Assembly: GCA_021648845.1 (NCBI GenBank)
Contig: JAKJHY010000032.1
Coordinates: 1-62,067 of the forward strand
Reading direction: 5' to 3'
From: Mycobacterium sp. MBM
Lineage (GTDB): Bacteria > Actinomycetota > Actinomycetes > Mycobacteriales > Mycobacteriaceae
DNA: 62,067 bases
Shown piece after piece: positions 33,770-41,845 of this stretch. Under the pieces are notes generated by a model. The model was not told where the DNA came from. It saw only the letters and a list, made by a program, of their open reading frames with translations, and ran no database searches. Position numbers and translations under genes: made by a program. Every line of letters begins with the position of its first letter. The first letter of the stretch is position 1.

Positions 33770-34217
33770 TCGCGGGTGCGCGACGAGGTACGTCGCGTTG
33801 TACAGCCCGGCGGCGAGCTCCGCGACATCGAACGGGCGAGCCACCCGGGCGCGCGAGTTGGTGGCACTGCGGCGGCGTCCCGGTGATCAGAGCCGGAACA
33901 TCTCGCGGGCCATCGCGGCGTCCTCGATGAAATCTTCCCGCTGCACCGCCCGGTGCCGGGGCTTCCTGCGCGCCGCGCGCACCCCGGCGAAGTAGGCTGC
34001 GACTCTATCGCGCCACTGTCGAAAACTGATGTGCGGCAAAGGTATCGCCGCCGCAGGCGACCCCCGCAGGGATTGGGCTTGAGTCATGCCTTCGACGCTA
34101 CGAATCGCGCGCAGAACGGGCATCGTGCCCGGGGTCGATCTTGATGTGCGACCGTGGTCGGATGCGGACCCGCCCGCAGCATGAGATCGGGGTCACAGTC
34201 TGCAGGGGCTGCGGCCC
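33770..34217. other. stretch without a secure gene
   Basis: Between DUF202 and the carboxymuconolactone-decarboxylase-like gene only the possible 66-residue frame is seen. A short minus-strand segment around 33775-33845 reads ARPFDVAELAAGLYNATYLV, which looks coding-like and may be another gene remnant, but it has no start or stop arrangement of its own. Confidence 0.4.
33887..34087 (-). CDS. possible small basic protein (66 residues)
   Basis: An open frame starting ATG 34087 with GAAGG just upstream. The product is rich in Arg and Ala (HISFRQWRDRVAAYFAG, then AARRKPRHRAVQREDF, ending AMAREMFRL). No known domain and no signal peptide were recognised. It could be a real small mycobacterial gene or a chance frame in a degraded region. 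Confidence 0.35.
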   Translation of the reverse strand: MTQAQSLRGSPAAAIPLPHISFRQWRDRVAAYFAGVRAARRKPRHRAVQREDFIEDAAMAREMFRL

Positions 34218-34802
34218 TCAGTCTCCGCCGAGATGGGCCCGGACGTCCTCGTCGAGCGCGATTCCGAAGGACCGCAACATCCAGCCCAGCGTCTCGTAGG
34301 CGCCCACGGTGAAGATGACATCCAGGATCTGCTGGGTGCTCAGGTGCTCGGTCAGCACCGCCCAGGTGGCGTCACCGATGACGCCGTCGGCGACGAGTTC
34401 GCCGGCGGCGCGCAGCAACGCGGCGTCGGCGTCGGACCACAGCGTGGAGTCCGGTCCCCAGGCGATCTGGGCCACCTCGGCGCGGGAGATGCCGACGTCC
34501 CCGGCGATCACCACGTGCTGGGCCCACTCGTACTCGGACTGGCGCAACACCGCGGTGCGCAGGATCAGTAGCTCACGCTGCCGCGGGGTCAGCGACGTCG
34601 CCGACAGCAGATGGCCGTTGAAGGTGAAAAATGCCTTGGCCAGCTCCGGGTGGTAGGCCAGGGCGCCCAACACGTTCAGCCCCTTCGGCCGGCCCTCGGT
34701 CGGCAGCGGGGGGTGTCGTCGCACCGGCGGGGTCATCGCCGCCAGGGCGTCACGCATCTGTGGCGGCCACTGGGTGGGGTGTAGCGGGTCAACGCGGGTC
34801 AT
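34218..34802 (-). CDS. carboxymuconolactone decarboxylase (AhpD-like) family protein
   Basis: A 194-residue all-helical CMD-family protein. It has LTPRQRELLILRTAVLRQSE and EWAQHVVIAGDVGIS, the usual ring of helices with an E-x-H pair, but no CxxC of peroxidase-active AhpD. ATG 34802 is preceded by GAGAGGA. It follows a TetR gene on the same strand (124 bases) and may be controlled by it. The substrate is unknown. Confidence 0.78.
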   Translation of the reverse strand: MTRVDPLHPTQWPPQMRDALAAMTPPVRRHPPLPTEGRPKGLNVLGALAYHPELAKAFFTFNGHLLSATSLTPRQRELLILRTAVLRQSEYEWAQHVVIAGDVGISRAEVAQIAWGPDSTLWSDADAALLRAAGELVADGVIGDATWAVLTEHLSTQQILDVIFTVGAYETLGWMLRSFGIALDEDVRAHLGGD

Positions 34803-34925
34803 CGTCGGGCGGTCCTCTCGTGCACGGCCGGTAATGGCGTTCTCCAAAGAGTGCACGACGATATCGGAAATGGCGAATGCGACACCGCGCGGCGGCGTCG
34901 CATTTGGCATCGGGGGCGGACACCC

Positions 34926-35573
34926 TCAGCGCGGCATGGGCTCCTGCAACGTCCACAGCTGGCTGGCCAGCAGCTTCTGCAACTTGTCCATGACCGCCTC
35001 CACCTCGGCATCGGTGCCCACGAAACCGGCGTAGAAGCCCATCCCGAACATCAGCACCAGCAACATTTCCACTAGCGCAGCGGCGTCGGCACCCTCGGCA
35101 AGTTGACCGCCTTCGGCGGCGTCGCTGACAGCGCTGCTCAGAAACGCGCGGACATCGTCGCGCGGCGCGTAGCCGTCGTTCTTCAGTTCGGGGTGGCGGT
35201 AGGCCTCCAGCATCGAGGTGACCAGGAAGGCCGCCGCCGAGTCGAACTCGCGATGGGCGGCCATCATCCCGTTCATGAATGACGACAACTTGCCGATCAG
35301 TGTCGTCTGGCCGGCGGCGGCCTCGACACCGGCGTTGAACAGCGCGGTGTTGGTGCTCTCCAGCACCTGTCCGTACAGATCCTTCTTGTTGGCGAAGTAG
35401 TGATTGATCGCGGGACGGGTCAGATTGGCGCGTTCGGCGATCGCCTGGAACGTCGACGCGTCGTAGCCAAGTTCGCTGAAAACCTGCCGGGCCGCATGGA
35501 TGATCCGTTCCCGCGTTTCGGCACCGTTAGCTGCCCGTGGACGCCCGCGAGTGCGGCGCAGCGCTTGTGTCAT
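34926..35573 (-). CDS. TetR-family transcriptional regulator
   Basis: A 215-residue regulator. The HTH region (ERIIHAARQVFSELGYDAST, then RPAINHYFANKKDLYGQVL) is strong, preceded by a basic arm RRTRGRPRAANG. It is divergent from pat and upstream of the CMD-family gene. A palindrome at 35635-35644 in the shared intergenic region is a candidate operator. Confidence 0.85.
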   Translation of the reverse strand: MTQALRRTRGRPRAANGAETRERIIHAARQVFSELGYDASTFQAIAERANLTRPAINHYFANKKDLYGQVLESTNTALFNAGVEAAAGQTTLIGKLSSFMNGMMAAHREFDSAAAFLVTSMLEAYRHPELKNDGYAPRDDVRAFLSSAVSDAAEGGQLAEGADAAALVEMLLVLMFGMGFYAGFVGTDAEVEAVMDKLQKLLASQLWTLQEPMPR

Positions 35574-35634
35574 ACGCGGAGTTTGCCACAGTTATCTGAC
35601 TGATGCGTAGAAAACCCTTCGAACTGGCACTTTG

Positions 35635-35644
35635 TGCACGTGCA
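35635..35644. promoter_or_regulatory. palindrome between tetR and pat
   Basis: TGCACGTGCA is a perfect 10-base palindrome, flanked by TTTG and CAAA-like arms. It lies 60 bases from either start. It is a candidate autoregulatory TetR site; weak evidence. Confidence 0.3.
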
Positions 35645-35704
35645 TAGCAAATGGCACGCCGAAGCTTGTTGCCGACCCCGTCGTTGCCGCCGTAGCCTCG
35701 TGAG

Positions 35705-36703
35705 GTGTCCGGAGTGACCGCTGTCCGTGCCGACGAACTGGCCGCGCTGGAGTTCTTCGGCGGGTGTGCCGTTCAGGCGCTGCAGCCCTTGGCCGCCCAG
35801 TTGAAACCGCTGGTCGCCGCGCCCGGGCAAATCCTGATGCGACAAGGGGAGACGGCGCTGAACTTCCTGCTCATCGGGTCCGGCCGGGCCGAGGTGCGGC
35901 ATGTCGGTGCGGACGGCGCGGTGACCGTGTCCCAGCTGGGGCCCGGTGCGGTGGTCGGCGAGATCGCCCTGTTGCGCGACAAGCCGCGCAACGCGACGGT
36001 GGTGGCGAGCACCGCGCTCAGCGGCTGGGTCGGCAATCAGGCGGCCTTCGCTGCACTGCTGGAACTCCCCGAGGCGATGAATCGGCTGGTGCGCACCGCC
36101 CGGCAGCGGCTGGCCGCCTACATCACCCCCATCGAGATCGCCCTGCGCGATCATCTGGTGCTGCACCTGCGGCCGGTGCTGCCCGGTGACAATGTGCGCA
36201 CCGTCAGCGGCCCCATCGAATTCTCCGCCGAGACGCTCTACCGGCGGTTCCAGAGCACCCGGGTGCCCACCCCGGCCCTGATGGCCTACCTGTTCGAAGT
36301 CGACTACGTCGATCACTTCGTCTGGGTGATGACCGCCGGAGCGGACGGGCCGGTGGTCGCCGACGCCCGGTTCGTGCGCGAAGGTCACGGTGTCAGCACC
36401 GCGGAGGTCGCGTTCATCGTCGCCGACATCTACCAGGGCCACGGCATCGGCACCTTCCTGATGGACGCGCTCGCGGTGGCCGCACACGTCGGCGGCGTCA
36501 CCCGGTTCACCGCGCGGGTGCTCTCGGACAACTACGCCATGCGGGCCATCTTGGACCGTGCCGGCGCGCACTGGGTGCGCGATGATCTCAACGTGGTCAT
36601 CACCGAGGTGGACGTGCCCGCGGCCAAGGCGCTGTCGCTGCGGCCGGAGATGTACGAGGAGATCGCCGAGATGGCCCGGCGCACCATGCGATCGGTGAGC
36701 TGA
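35705..36703 (+). CDS. pat: cAMP-responsive protein lysine acetyltransferase Pat
   Basis: A 332-residue fusion of an N-terminal cyclic-nucleotide-binding domain (phosphate cassette GEIALLRDKPRNATVV near residue 85) and a C-terminal GNAT domain (acetyl-CoA loop YQGHGIGTFLM near 245). It is the Rv0998/MSMEG_5458 enzyme that acetylates acyl-CoA synthetases and other proteins when cAMP is bound. GTG 35705 lies six bases after TAGCCT, with TTGCCG 18 bases further up, so a leaderless mRNA is likely. The stop overlaps the next start. Confidence 0.95.
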   Translation: MSGVTAVRADELAALEFFGGCAVQALQPLAAQLKPLVAAPGQILMRQGETALNFLLIGSGRAEVRHVGADGAVTVSQLGPGAVVGEIALLRDKPRNATVVASTALSGWVGNQAAFAALLELPEAMNRLVRTARQRLAAYITPIEIALRDHLVLHLRPVLPGDNVRTVSGPIEFSAETLYRRFQSTRVPTPALMAYLFEVDYVDHFVWVMTAGADGPVVADARFVREGHGVSTAEVAFIVADIYQGHGIGTFLMDALAVAAHVGGVTRFTARVLSDNYAMRAILDRAGAHWVRDDLNVVITEVDVPAAKALSLRPEMYEEIAEMARRTMRSVS

Positions 36704-37527
36704 TGCCCGGCAGGCCGCCCCTGAACAAGGACACCGTGGTGTGCATCTCGCTGGCCGCCCGCCCCAGCAATATCGGCACCCGGTTTCACAACTATCTGTA
36801 CGACGAACTCGGCCTCGACTTCCTCTACAAGGCCTTCACCACCACCGATATCGCCGCCGCGATCGGCGGGGTGCGCGCGCTGGGCATCCGCGGCTGCTCG
36901 GTGTCGATGCCGTTCAAATCCGATGTGATGGCACTCGTCGACGAGATCGAACCCTCGGCGCGAGTCATCGAGTCGGTCAACACCATCGTCAACGACGATG
37001 GGTACCTGCGCGCCTCGAACACCGATTACCTTGCGGTACAAGGGCTGATCGCCCAGCACGGGCTGAACGCGGACGACTCCGTCATCATCAGGGGCAGCGG
37101 CGGCATGGCCAACGCCGTGGCGGCGGCCTTTCGTGGGGCGGGATTCGCCGACGGTGTCATCGTGGCCCGCAACGACGCCGCCGGCCGGGCACTCGCCGAC
37201 CGGGTGGGCTACCGGTACGCCCCGGAGATCGGGTCACTGCGCGCACCGATCGTCGTCAACGTCACCCCGATCGGCATGGCCGGTGCCGCCGAGGAAACCC
37301 GGCAGGCCTTCGACGATGATGTGATCGCCGCCGCCGGTGTGGTTTTCGACGTGGTGGCGTTGCCGTCGGAGACCCCGCTGATCACCGCCGCACGCGCCGC
37401 CGGGACGGCCGTGATCACCGGCGCGGAGGTCATCGCGCTGCAGGCGGCCGAACAGTTCGAGCGCTACACCGGGGTGCGGCCGACCGCCGAGCAGATCGCC
37501 GCCGCGTCGGCGATCTCGCGTGCCTAG
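36703..37527 (+). CDS. shikimate dehydrogenase-like protein
   Basis: A 274-residue AroE-fold protein. The substrate domain has GIRGCSVSMPFKSDVMALVD, where the catalytic Lys lies in the SMPFK motif. It also has VNTIVNDDGYLRASNTDYLA, and the NADP domain has IIRGSGGMANAVAAAF in place of the usual GAGG. It differs from the chromosomal aroE and may act on quinate-like compounds. Its start overlaps the pat stop by one base, which is unusual for a metabolic enzyme and implies coupling. Stops of this gene and the facing lipoprotein gene share CTAG. Confidence 0.8.
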   Translation: MPGRPPLNKDTVVCISLAARPSNIGTRFHNYLYDELGLDFLYKAFTTTDIAAAIGGVRALGIRGCSVSMPFKSDVMALVDEIEPSARVIESVNTIVNDDGYLRASNTDYLAVQGLIAQHGLNADDSVIIRGSGGMANAVAAAFRGAGFADGVIVARNDAAGRALADRVGYRYAPEIGSLRAPIVVNVTPIGMAGAAEETRQAFDDDVIAAAGVVFDVVALPSETPLITAARAAGTAVITGAEVIALQAAEQFERYTGVRPTAEQIAAASAISRA

Positions 37528-38228
37528 GGGGTGATGGTCGTTTCTTCGTCGATGGCGGCGGTCGCATCCATCAGCGGGCCCATCTGCTCCTCGGTGCCCT
37601 CGGCATTGATCTGCAGCACGTAGACGCCGTCGTCGACCGGGATGACCGTGGTCTTCTGGGCGACGAGCAGGTTCTTGCCGTCCTTGACATAGGTGCCGCC
37701 GACCTGCACGGCGTCGAACCCGCCGAGCTTGCCCGGTTGGCCCTCGGCGGGCCCGTCGAACTCGGGCAGATTCTGCAGCTCGCCCGCGGCGAACTCCAGT
37801 ATCTTCGCGGCCTCGACATCGCCGGTCAGCTTGGACATGATCGCGGTGATGGTGGGCGGCGGTGGCGGCATCGAGGGATCGGTGTACACGATCTGGCTGT
37901 AGGCCCAGTCCGGGGTGCCCGGGCCGGCGTCGAGCCATCCCGCCGGCGTCGGCAGGTTCACCGTGGGGGCGCCGTCGGCGCCGCGCTTCACCTGGGCTTC
38001 GGTGATGCCGTTGTCCTGGATGTACTCGGCGATGGTGTAGCTCTCGCCGGCCGGCTCGGCCGCGGCGCTGGAGGTGGCCGCGCTGGTCTCGGTGGCCTCG
38101 GTGGAGGTGGCGGTGCTCTCCTCGGCGCTGCCGGATTCGGGCTTGCTGTCCGAGCCGCAACCGGCCAGCGCGAGGCTGAGCACCGCGGCCGCCGCGGCCA
38201 TCCCGCGGACGGTCCTCTGCTTGTTCAT
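37524..38228 (-). CDS. LpqN/LpqT-family lipoprotein
   Basis: A 234-residue lipoprotein. The signal peptide has lipobox SLALAGC at about residues 15-21. A Ser/Thr/Glu-rich linker is followed by an LpqN/LpqT fold with NLPTPAGWLDAGPGTPDWAY. ATG 38228 has GACAGGAG upstream. It is paralogous to lpqT at 58391. LpqN in M. tuberculosis binds envelope and host proteins; the role here is unknown. Confidence 0.75.
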   Translation of the reverse strand: MNKQRTVRGMAAAAAVLSLALAGCGSDSKPESGSAEESTATSTEATETSAATSSAAAEPAGESYTIAEYIQDNGITEAQVKRGADGAPTVNLPTPAGWLDAGPGTPDWAYSQIVYTDPSMPPPPPTITAIMSKLTGDVEAAKILEFAAGELQNLPEFDGPAEGQPGKLGGFDAVQVGGTYVKDGKNLLVAQKTTVIPVDDGVYVLQINAEGTEEQMGPLMDATAAIDEETTITP

Positions 38229-38349
38229 GGCGTCTCCTGTCGTGGGCACCCGAAGGCGATCTCGTGCGGGAGGTTACCCGGCGCCGTGCGGGTGCGTGGC
38301 CGAGCGCGTCAATAATCCGGATGCGCGTCGGATGTGGTACCACGGCTTC

Positions 38350-39000
38350 ATGCGTGGCTCCGCGGTCTGGCTGGGTGTCGTACTCGTCATCGCCGGGTGC
38401 GCCGGGCCGCGACCGGCGGCGCCGACGCAGCCGTCCGTCACCGAAGCGGCAGGCGCGGTGAATCCGGCCGCGGTCGCGCGGGTGCGCAGCGACCTACCGC
38501 CGGGATACGAGGTCGGTGCGCTCGCCGATCACGCTGCGCCGGCGGCATTCTGGGGGCTCAAACCGGACTGGACGGCGCACCCGGCGCAGTGCGGTGCGCT
38601 GGCCGATCCGGCTGCCGGTGCCCCGGTCCGGGGCTGGTCGGCGTCGGGTCCCGGCGGCATCGTCTACGCCCTGGTCGCGGGCCCGGGGGTGGCGGCCACC
38701 GTCCCCGACGGCTGCGTGGTCTGGTCACTGAGCGGTGGCCGCACCACGGCCGCCGTCCATGCTGTGCCGGCGCCCGCGATCGCCGACACGCCGACGGTGG
38801 CGATGACCACCGTGGCCACCACGGTGGTCGAGGGTGGTACCGAGACGCGTTCGCACGCCGATACCGTCAGCGCCTATCTGGGCTCGGGGTATGTCGCCTC
38901 GGTGACGGTGGTGACCGACCCCGGCTCGGCGCTGCCGGTACTGGGACCCGATATCGCCGCGCGGTTGCTGGCGCAGACGGTGACCGCGATCGGCGGCTGA
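38350..39000 (+). CDS. putative lipoprotein, DUF5642-like
   Basis: A 216-residue exported protein. Signal peptide MRGSAVWLGVVLVIAGC with a lipobox ending at Cys17. The mature part has conserved-looking LPPGYEVGALADHAAPAAFW and later AVHAVPAPAIADTPTVAMTT. It resembles small mycobacterial lipoproteins of the Rv0999 region and the next gene. The domain name is a best guess. ATG 38350 is used although the frame is open further up. Confidence 0.6.
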   Translation: MRGSAVWLGVVLVIAGCAGPRPAAPTQPSVTEAAGAVNPAAVARVRSDLPPGYEVGALADHAAPAAFWGLKPDWTAHPAQCGALADPAAGAPVRGWSASGPGGIVYALVAGPGVAATVPDGCVVWSLSGGRTTAAVHAVPAPAIADTPTVAMTTVATTVVEGGTETRSHADTVSAYLGSGYVASVTVVTDPGSALPVLGPDIAARLLAQTVTAIGG

Positions 39001-39019
39001 GGCCGGTAGATTGGCGGCG

Positions 39020-39676
39020 GTGTTCTCGTCACGGGTGCTCGCCCTCACCGCCTGCGCGGCCGCGCTGACCGCATGTGCCGCAGGCGAACCGGAGGCCGGC
39101 TCCGGTATCGCCGGGGTTTTCGAGGTCAAGTCGGCGTTCGATTCGGCATTCCAGGTGACCACCACCGGGCCCACCGGGATCGACCCCAAACTGCTGGCGC
39201 CCGCGACGGTGCCACCCGGGATGCGGGTCGAACCGCAGGCGTGCGCGAAATTTGCTGCCGGCCTTGCCATCCCGCCGGGTGCTCAGGGGAACATGGCGGC
39301 CACGACGGCCGAGGGTAAGGGTAACCGCTTCATCGCGATCGCCGTCGAGACCAGTGAGCCGGTCCCGTTCAACGAGCCGGGCCCGGACTGCCAGAAGGTG
39401 GGTTACGGCGGGCCGGGAGTGCGCGGCCTGGTGGAGGTGGTGGAGTCCCCGAAGATCGACGGGGTACGGGTGGTGGGCACCCATCGCGTGGTGCAGACCG
39501 TGGTCGACGGCACACCGCACAGCGGTGAGTTGTTCAACTACGTCGCGGCCTTCGATTCCTACCTGGTGATCGTCACGGCCAATCCGCTGGTGGTGCCGAA
39601 CACGCCGGTTGCGCCGGTGGACACCCAGAAGGCCAGGGATGTGCTCACCGCCGCGGTGGCCGCGGTACGCGGTTAG
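39020..39676 (+). CDS. putative lipoprotein, DUF5642-like
   Basis: A 218-residue exported protein, apparently a distant paralogue of the preceding gene, 19 bases downstream. GTG 39020 gives MFSSRVLALTACAAALTAC, a signal peptide with lipobox ALTAC. TTG 39011 is the alternative start. The mature chain has one Cys at ACAKFAAGL and one at PDCQKVGYG, possibly a disulfide. Function unknown. Confidence 0.65.
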   Translation: MFSSRVLALTACAAALTACAAGEPEAGSGIAGVFEVKSAFDSAFQVTTTGPTGIDPKLLAPATVPPGMRVEPQACAKFAAGLAIPPGAQGNMAATTAEGKGNRFIAIAVETSEPVPFNEPGPDCQKVGYGGPGVRGLVEVVESPKIDGVRVVGTHRVVQTVVDGTPHSGELFNYVAAFDSYLVIVTANPLVVPNTPVAPVDTQKARDVLTAAVAAVRG

Positions 39677-40299
39677 CGCACGTCGCGCGGGCGGAACTGA
39701 ATGCTGATCCGCGGTCCCGTCGGACGCGCGGTCTTGGGGACCGCGTGCTCCCAGGTCCGCTGGCAGGATCCCCCCATCACCAGCAGATCCCCGTGCCCTT
39801 GCGGCAGCCGGAGCGAACGTCCCCCGGCGCGTGGACGCATGGCGAACGTGCGTCGCGCCCCGAGGCTCACGATGGCCACCATGGTGTCCTCGGTGCTGCT
39901 GCGACCGACGGTGTCGCCGTGCCAGGCCACGCTGTCGGTGCCGTCGCGGTACAGGCACAGCCCGGCGCTGGTGAACGGTTCGCCGAGCTCGCCGGCGTAG
40001 ATGTCGTTGAGTCGGCGGCGCAGCCGCGCGATCGCCGGGTGCGGGGCGGGGCCGGCGCTCAGGTCGTGAAAGCTGACCAGCCGGGGCACGGCGAGCACCC
40101 GGTCGTACATCTGCCTGCGCTCGGCTCGCCAGGGCACGGCTTCGAGGAGCTCGTCGAACAGGGTGCCGTCATCGTCCAGCCAGCCGTTCAGCCAGCCGGC
40201 CCGCACGTCGATCCAGGCGCCCGCGCCCAGGTCGCGACGTTCGTCATGGTCGAAGAGCGACCCTTGAACGGCCAGAGACACGACCCCAGGGTATCGCAC
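39673..40299 (-). CDS. AlkB-like 2-oxoglutarate/Fe(II) dioxygenase
   Basis: A 208-residue AlkB-family enzyme (Rv1000c position). Iron ligands are HGD in SVAWHGDTVG and a distal His in TWEHAV. The oxoglutarate arginines lie in the C-terminal RISIQFRPR. It probably repairs alkylated nucleic acid. It starts 12 bases after soxR on the same strand, so the two form an operon. GTG 40299 is used; GTG 40281 is possible. Confidence 0.82.
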   Translation of the reverse strand: MRYPGVVSLAVQGSLFDHDERRDLGAGAWIDVRAGWLNGWLDDDGTLFDELLEAVPWRAERRQMYDRVLAVPRLVSFHDLSAGPAPHPAIARLRRRLNDIYAGELGEPFTSAGLCLYRDGTDSVAWHGDTVGRSSTEDTMVAIVSLGARRTFAMRPRAGGRSLRLPQGHGDLLVMGGSCQRTWEHAVPKTARPTGPRISIQFRPRDVR

Positions 40300-40311
40300 A
40301 TGCGTTCGATG

Positions 40312-40743
40312 TCAGAGGTTGGCCGCGCCGGGGCCGTGGTCGGCGAGGATGTCCTCGGGGTTCACCAGCTGGCAGGCCTTCAGGCTCATGCAACCGCAGC
40401 CGATGCACCCGGTCAGGTTGTCGCGCAGGCGTTCCAGGTGCACGATGCGGTCTTCCAGGTCCTGGCGCCAGCCCGCGGACAGCCGAGCCCAGTCCTTGCT
40501 GGTGGGGACCCGGTCGTCGGGCAGGGTGGCCAGTGCCTCCCGGATGCGGGCCAGCGGGATGCCCAGGCGTTGCGACATCCGGATGAACGCCACCCGGCGT
40601 AGCGTTTCGCGGGGGTAGCGGCGCTGGTTGCCCGAGGTGCGCCGGGACGAGATCAGGCCCTCGCGCTCGTAGAAGTGCAGCGCGGACACCGCCACACCGC
40701 TGCGGCGTGCCATGTCGCCGGGGGTCAGTTCGTGCGTCTCCAT
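40312..40743 (-). CDS. soxR: redox-sensitive MerR-family activator SoxR
   Basis: A 143-residue MerR regulator. The HTH contains TPGDMARRSGVAVSALHFYE, then a dimerization helix. The [2Fe-2S] cluster motif CIGCGCMSLKAC (C-x2-C-x-C-x5-C) sits near residues 113-124. SoxR is activated by redox-cycling compounds. ATG 40743 (METHELTPG) is chosen. The adjacent alkB-like gene suggests repair under redox stress. An inverted repeat 4 bases before the start may be its own site. Confidence 0.9.
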   Translation of the reverse strand: METHELTPGDMARRSGVAVSALHFYEREGLISSRRTSGNQRRYPRETLRRVAFIRMSQRLGIPLARIREALATLPDDRVPTSKDWARLSAGWRQDLEDRIVHLERLRDNLTGCIGCGCMSLKACQLVNPEDILADHGPGAANL

Positions 40744-40747
40744 CGAT

Positions 40748-40763
40748 CTCAACAATAGTTGAG
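40748..40763 (-). promoter_or_regulatory. SoxR-box-like dyad upstream of soxR
   Basis: CTCAAC (40748-40753) and GTTGAG (40758-40763) form a perfect 6-base inverted repeat with AATA between; on the minus strand it contains TATTGT, a possible -10. The CTCAA/TTGAG arms recall known SoxR boxes. It suggests autoregulation of soxR-alkB. Confidence 0.5.
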
Positions 40764-40773
40764 CTCGGTGCGG

Positions 40774-40795
40774 TGCGCCGTTTTCCACCACAGGG
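40774..40795 (+). repeat. copy 1 of the 22-base repeat flanking the DUF559 gene
   Basis: TGCGCCGTTTTCCACCACAG plus GG, on the 3-prime side of the DUF559 gene. It matches the copies at 41765-41786 (same orientation) and 41810-41831 (inverted) at about 18 of 22 positions. Confidence 0.6.
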
Positions 40796-40812
40796 TTGTC
40801 GCGCGGCACAGT

Positions 40813-41679
40813 TCACCGCCCTCGTGGAGAAATCGGCGGTACCGGGTGCTCGCGGCGGGCGAACGCCTCCCGCGCTCGGTGCAGGATGAAGGCCTTCGAA
40901 TGCTCGGCCACCACGTGGATGTCGATCCAGCCCTGCCGGTCGATCATTTCGGCGCGGCCGATATCGTGCACGAATCGGCGCCTGTCCGTCTGATGAAGTG
41001 CGCCGTCGTAGTCGAACCCGACCTTCGGGCCGTCGTAACCCATATCCAGATATGCAGTGCTGGCCCCGTCGGTGACGGGTATCTGGGTGCGCGGGCGGGG
41101 AAAGCCGCCATCGATGAGTAGCAGGCGCAACCACGATTCCTTCGGCGACTGTGAGCCAGGGTCCATCAGATCCAGCGCGGTCCGCGCCTGCCGGATCCCG
41201 CGCAGCCCGGGGTATCGCGCGGCCGATGCCAGTACGTCGGCGGCGCTGATACCCGTGACAGCGGCCAAATCGTCCAGATGTGCGAGGGCCTCGGCCGGTG
41301 AAAGGAAGCGGGCCAGATCGAGTGCGGTGCGAGCGGGTGTGGTGACGGTGAGGTCGCCGATGCGACAGATCTCGTCGTCGGCCACCTTTTCCTCCCGGAC
41401 GACGAGGCCGGGATGCCTGCGCCCGTGCCGGGTGATCAACTCGATCGGCACGTGATCGTCCACCCACCGTGCGCCGTGCATGAACGCGGCCGCCCGCCCG
41501 GCGATGACAGCCCGGCGGTCGGACCACAACCATGCGGCGACGATCCTGGAAGGCAGCCGCTGCGGAATGCCCTTGCGGACGTAGACGCGCGGGTGCGCTG
41601 CGACATAGCGGGAGCGCAGTTGACCGCGGGTCAGCAGTCCGGCCTGCAGCGCCTCGGGTCCGAGAAATGGGGTGCCCAT
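40813..41679 (-). CDS. DUF559 / AbiEi-like protein with a Vsr-type nuclease fold
   Basis: A 288-residue protein. The N-terminal part resembles AbiEi antitoxin-like winged helices (LLTRGQLRSRYVAAHPRVYV, then VTTPARTALDLARFL). The C-terminal DUF559 domain has a Vsr/PD-(D/E)xK-like arrangement: SPKESWLRLLLIDGGFPRP, YLDMGYDGPKVGFDYDGALH, then VHDIGRAEMIDRQGW. Such genes occur in many scattered copies in mycobacteria with no known function. Direct and inverted copies of a 22-base repeat bracket this one. No toxin partner is adjacent. Confidence 0.75.
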   Translation of the reverse strand: MGTPFLGPEALQAGLLTRGQLRSRYVAAHPRVYVRKGIPQRLPSRIVAAWLWSDRRAVIAGRAAAFMHGARWVDDHVPIELITRHGRRHPGLVVREEKVADDEICRIGDLTVTTPARTALDLARFLSPAEALAHLDDLAAVTGISAADVLASAARYPGLRGIRQARTALDLMDPGSQSPKESWLRLLLIDGGFPRPRTQIPVTDGASTAYLDMGYDGPKVGFDYDGALHQTDRRRFVHDIGRAEMIDRQGWIDIHVVAEHSKAFILHRAREAFARREHPVPPISPRGR

Positions 41680-41696
41680 GGCCGAAGACTCACGCG

Positions 41697-41730
41697 CCGG
41701 TCCGACAGAAACACACCAACTCCGGACCGG
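41697..41730. repeat. 8-base inverted repeat upstream of the DUF559 gene
   Basis: CCGGTCCG (41697-41704) and CGGACCGG (41723-41730) are perfect complements separated by 18 bases, just upstream of the DUF559 start. With the larger hairpin further out they make this whole 166-base stretch strongly structured. Confidence 0.55.
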
Positions 41731-41764
41731 ATCACGCCCGGTTGTGGATAACGTCCTCCGGGCC

Positions 41765-41831
41765 CGCGCCGTTTTCTACATCAGGGCTGCGCACCCGGAC
41801 GATTGGCGGCCCTGGTGTAGAAAACGGCGCG
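41765..41831. repeat. 22-base inverted repeat (large hairpin) upstream of the DUF559 gene
   Basis: GCCGTTTTCTACATCAGGG within 41765-41786 is complementary to 41810-41831 over 22 bases with one T-G wobble; the loop is 23 bases. It lies between the DUF559 start and the pmt stop and may also end pmt transcription, though no T-run follows. TTGTGGATAAC, a DnaA-box-like sequence, lies just outside at 41743-41753. Confidence 0.75.
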
Positions 41832-41845
41832 CGAGAGCGCGGCGC

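Noticed and set aside
33239..33844. A 201-codon minus-strand frame across the DUF202 gene
   Set aside because: The plus-strand frame has three membrane helices and the DUF202 signature; the minus frame is a shadow, although its first 30 codons look coding-like.
40813..41679. A complete type IV toxin-antitoxin system
   Set aside because: The N-terminal resemblance to AbiEi is there, but no AbiEii-type nucleotidyltransferase toxin gene lies on either side.
41743..41753. TTGTGGATAAC (and TGTGGATAAC at 23524) as part of a replication origin
   Set aside because: Single DnaA-box-like words without clustering, dnaA/dnaN genes or an AT-rich unwinding region.
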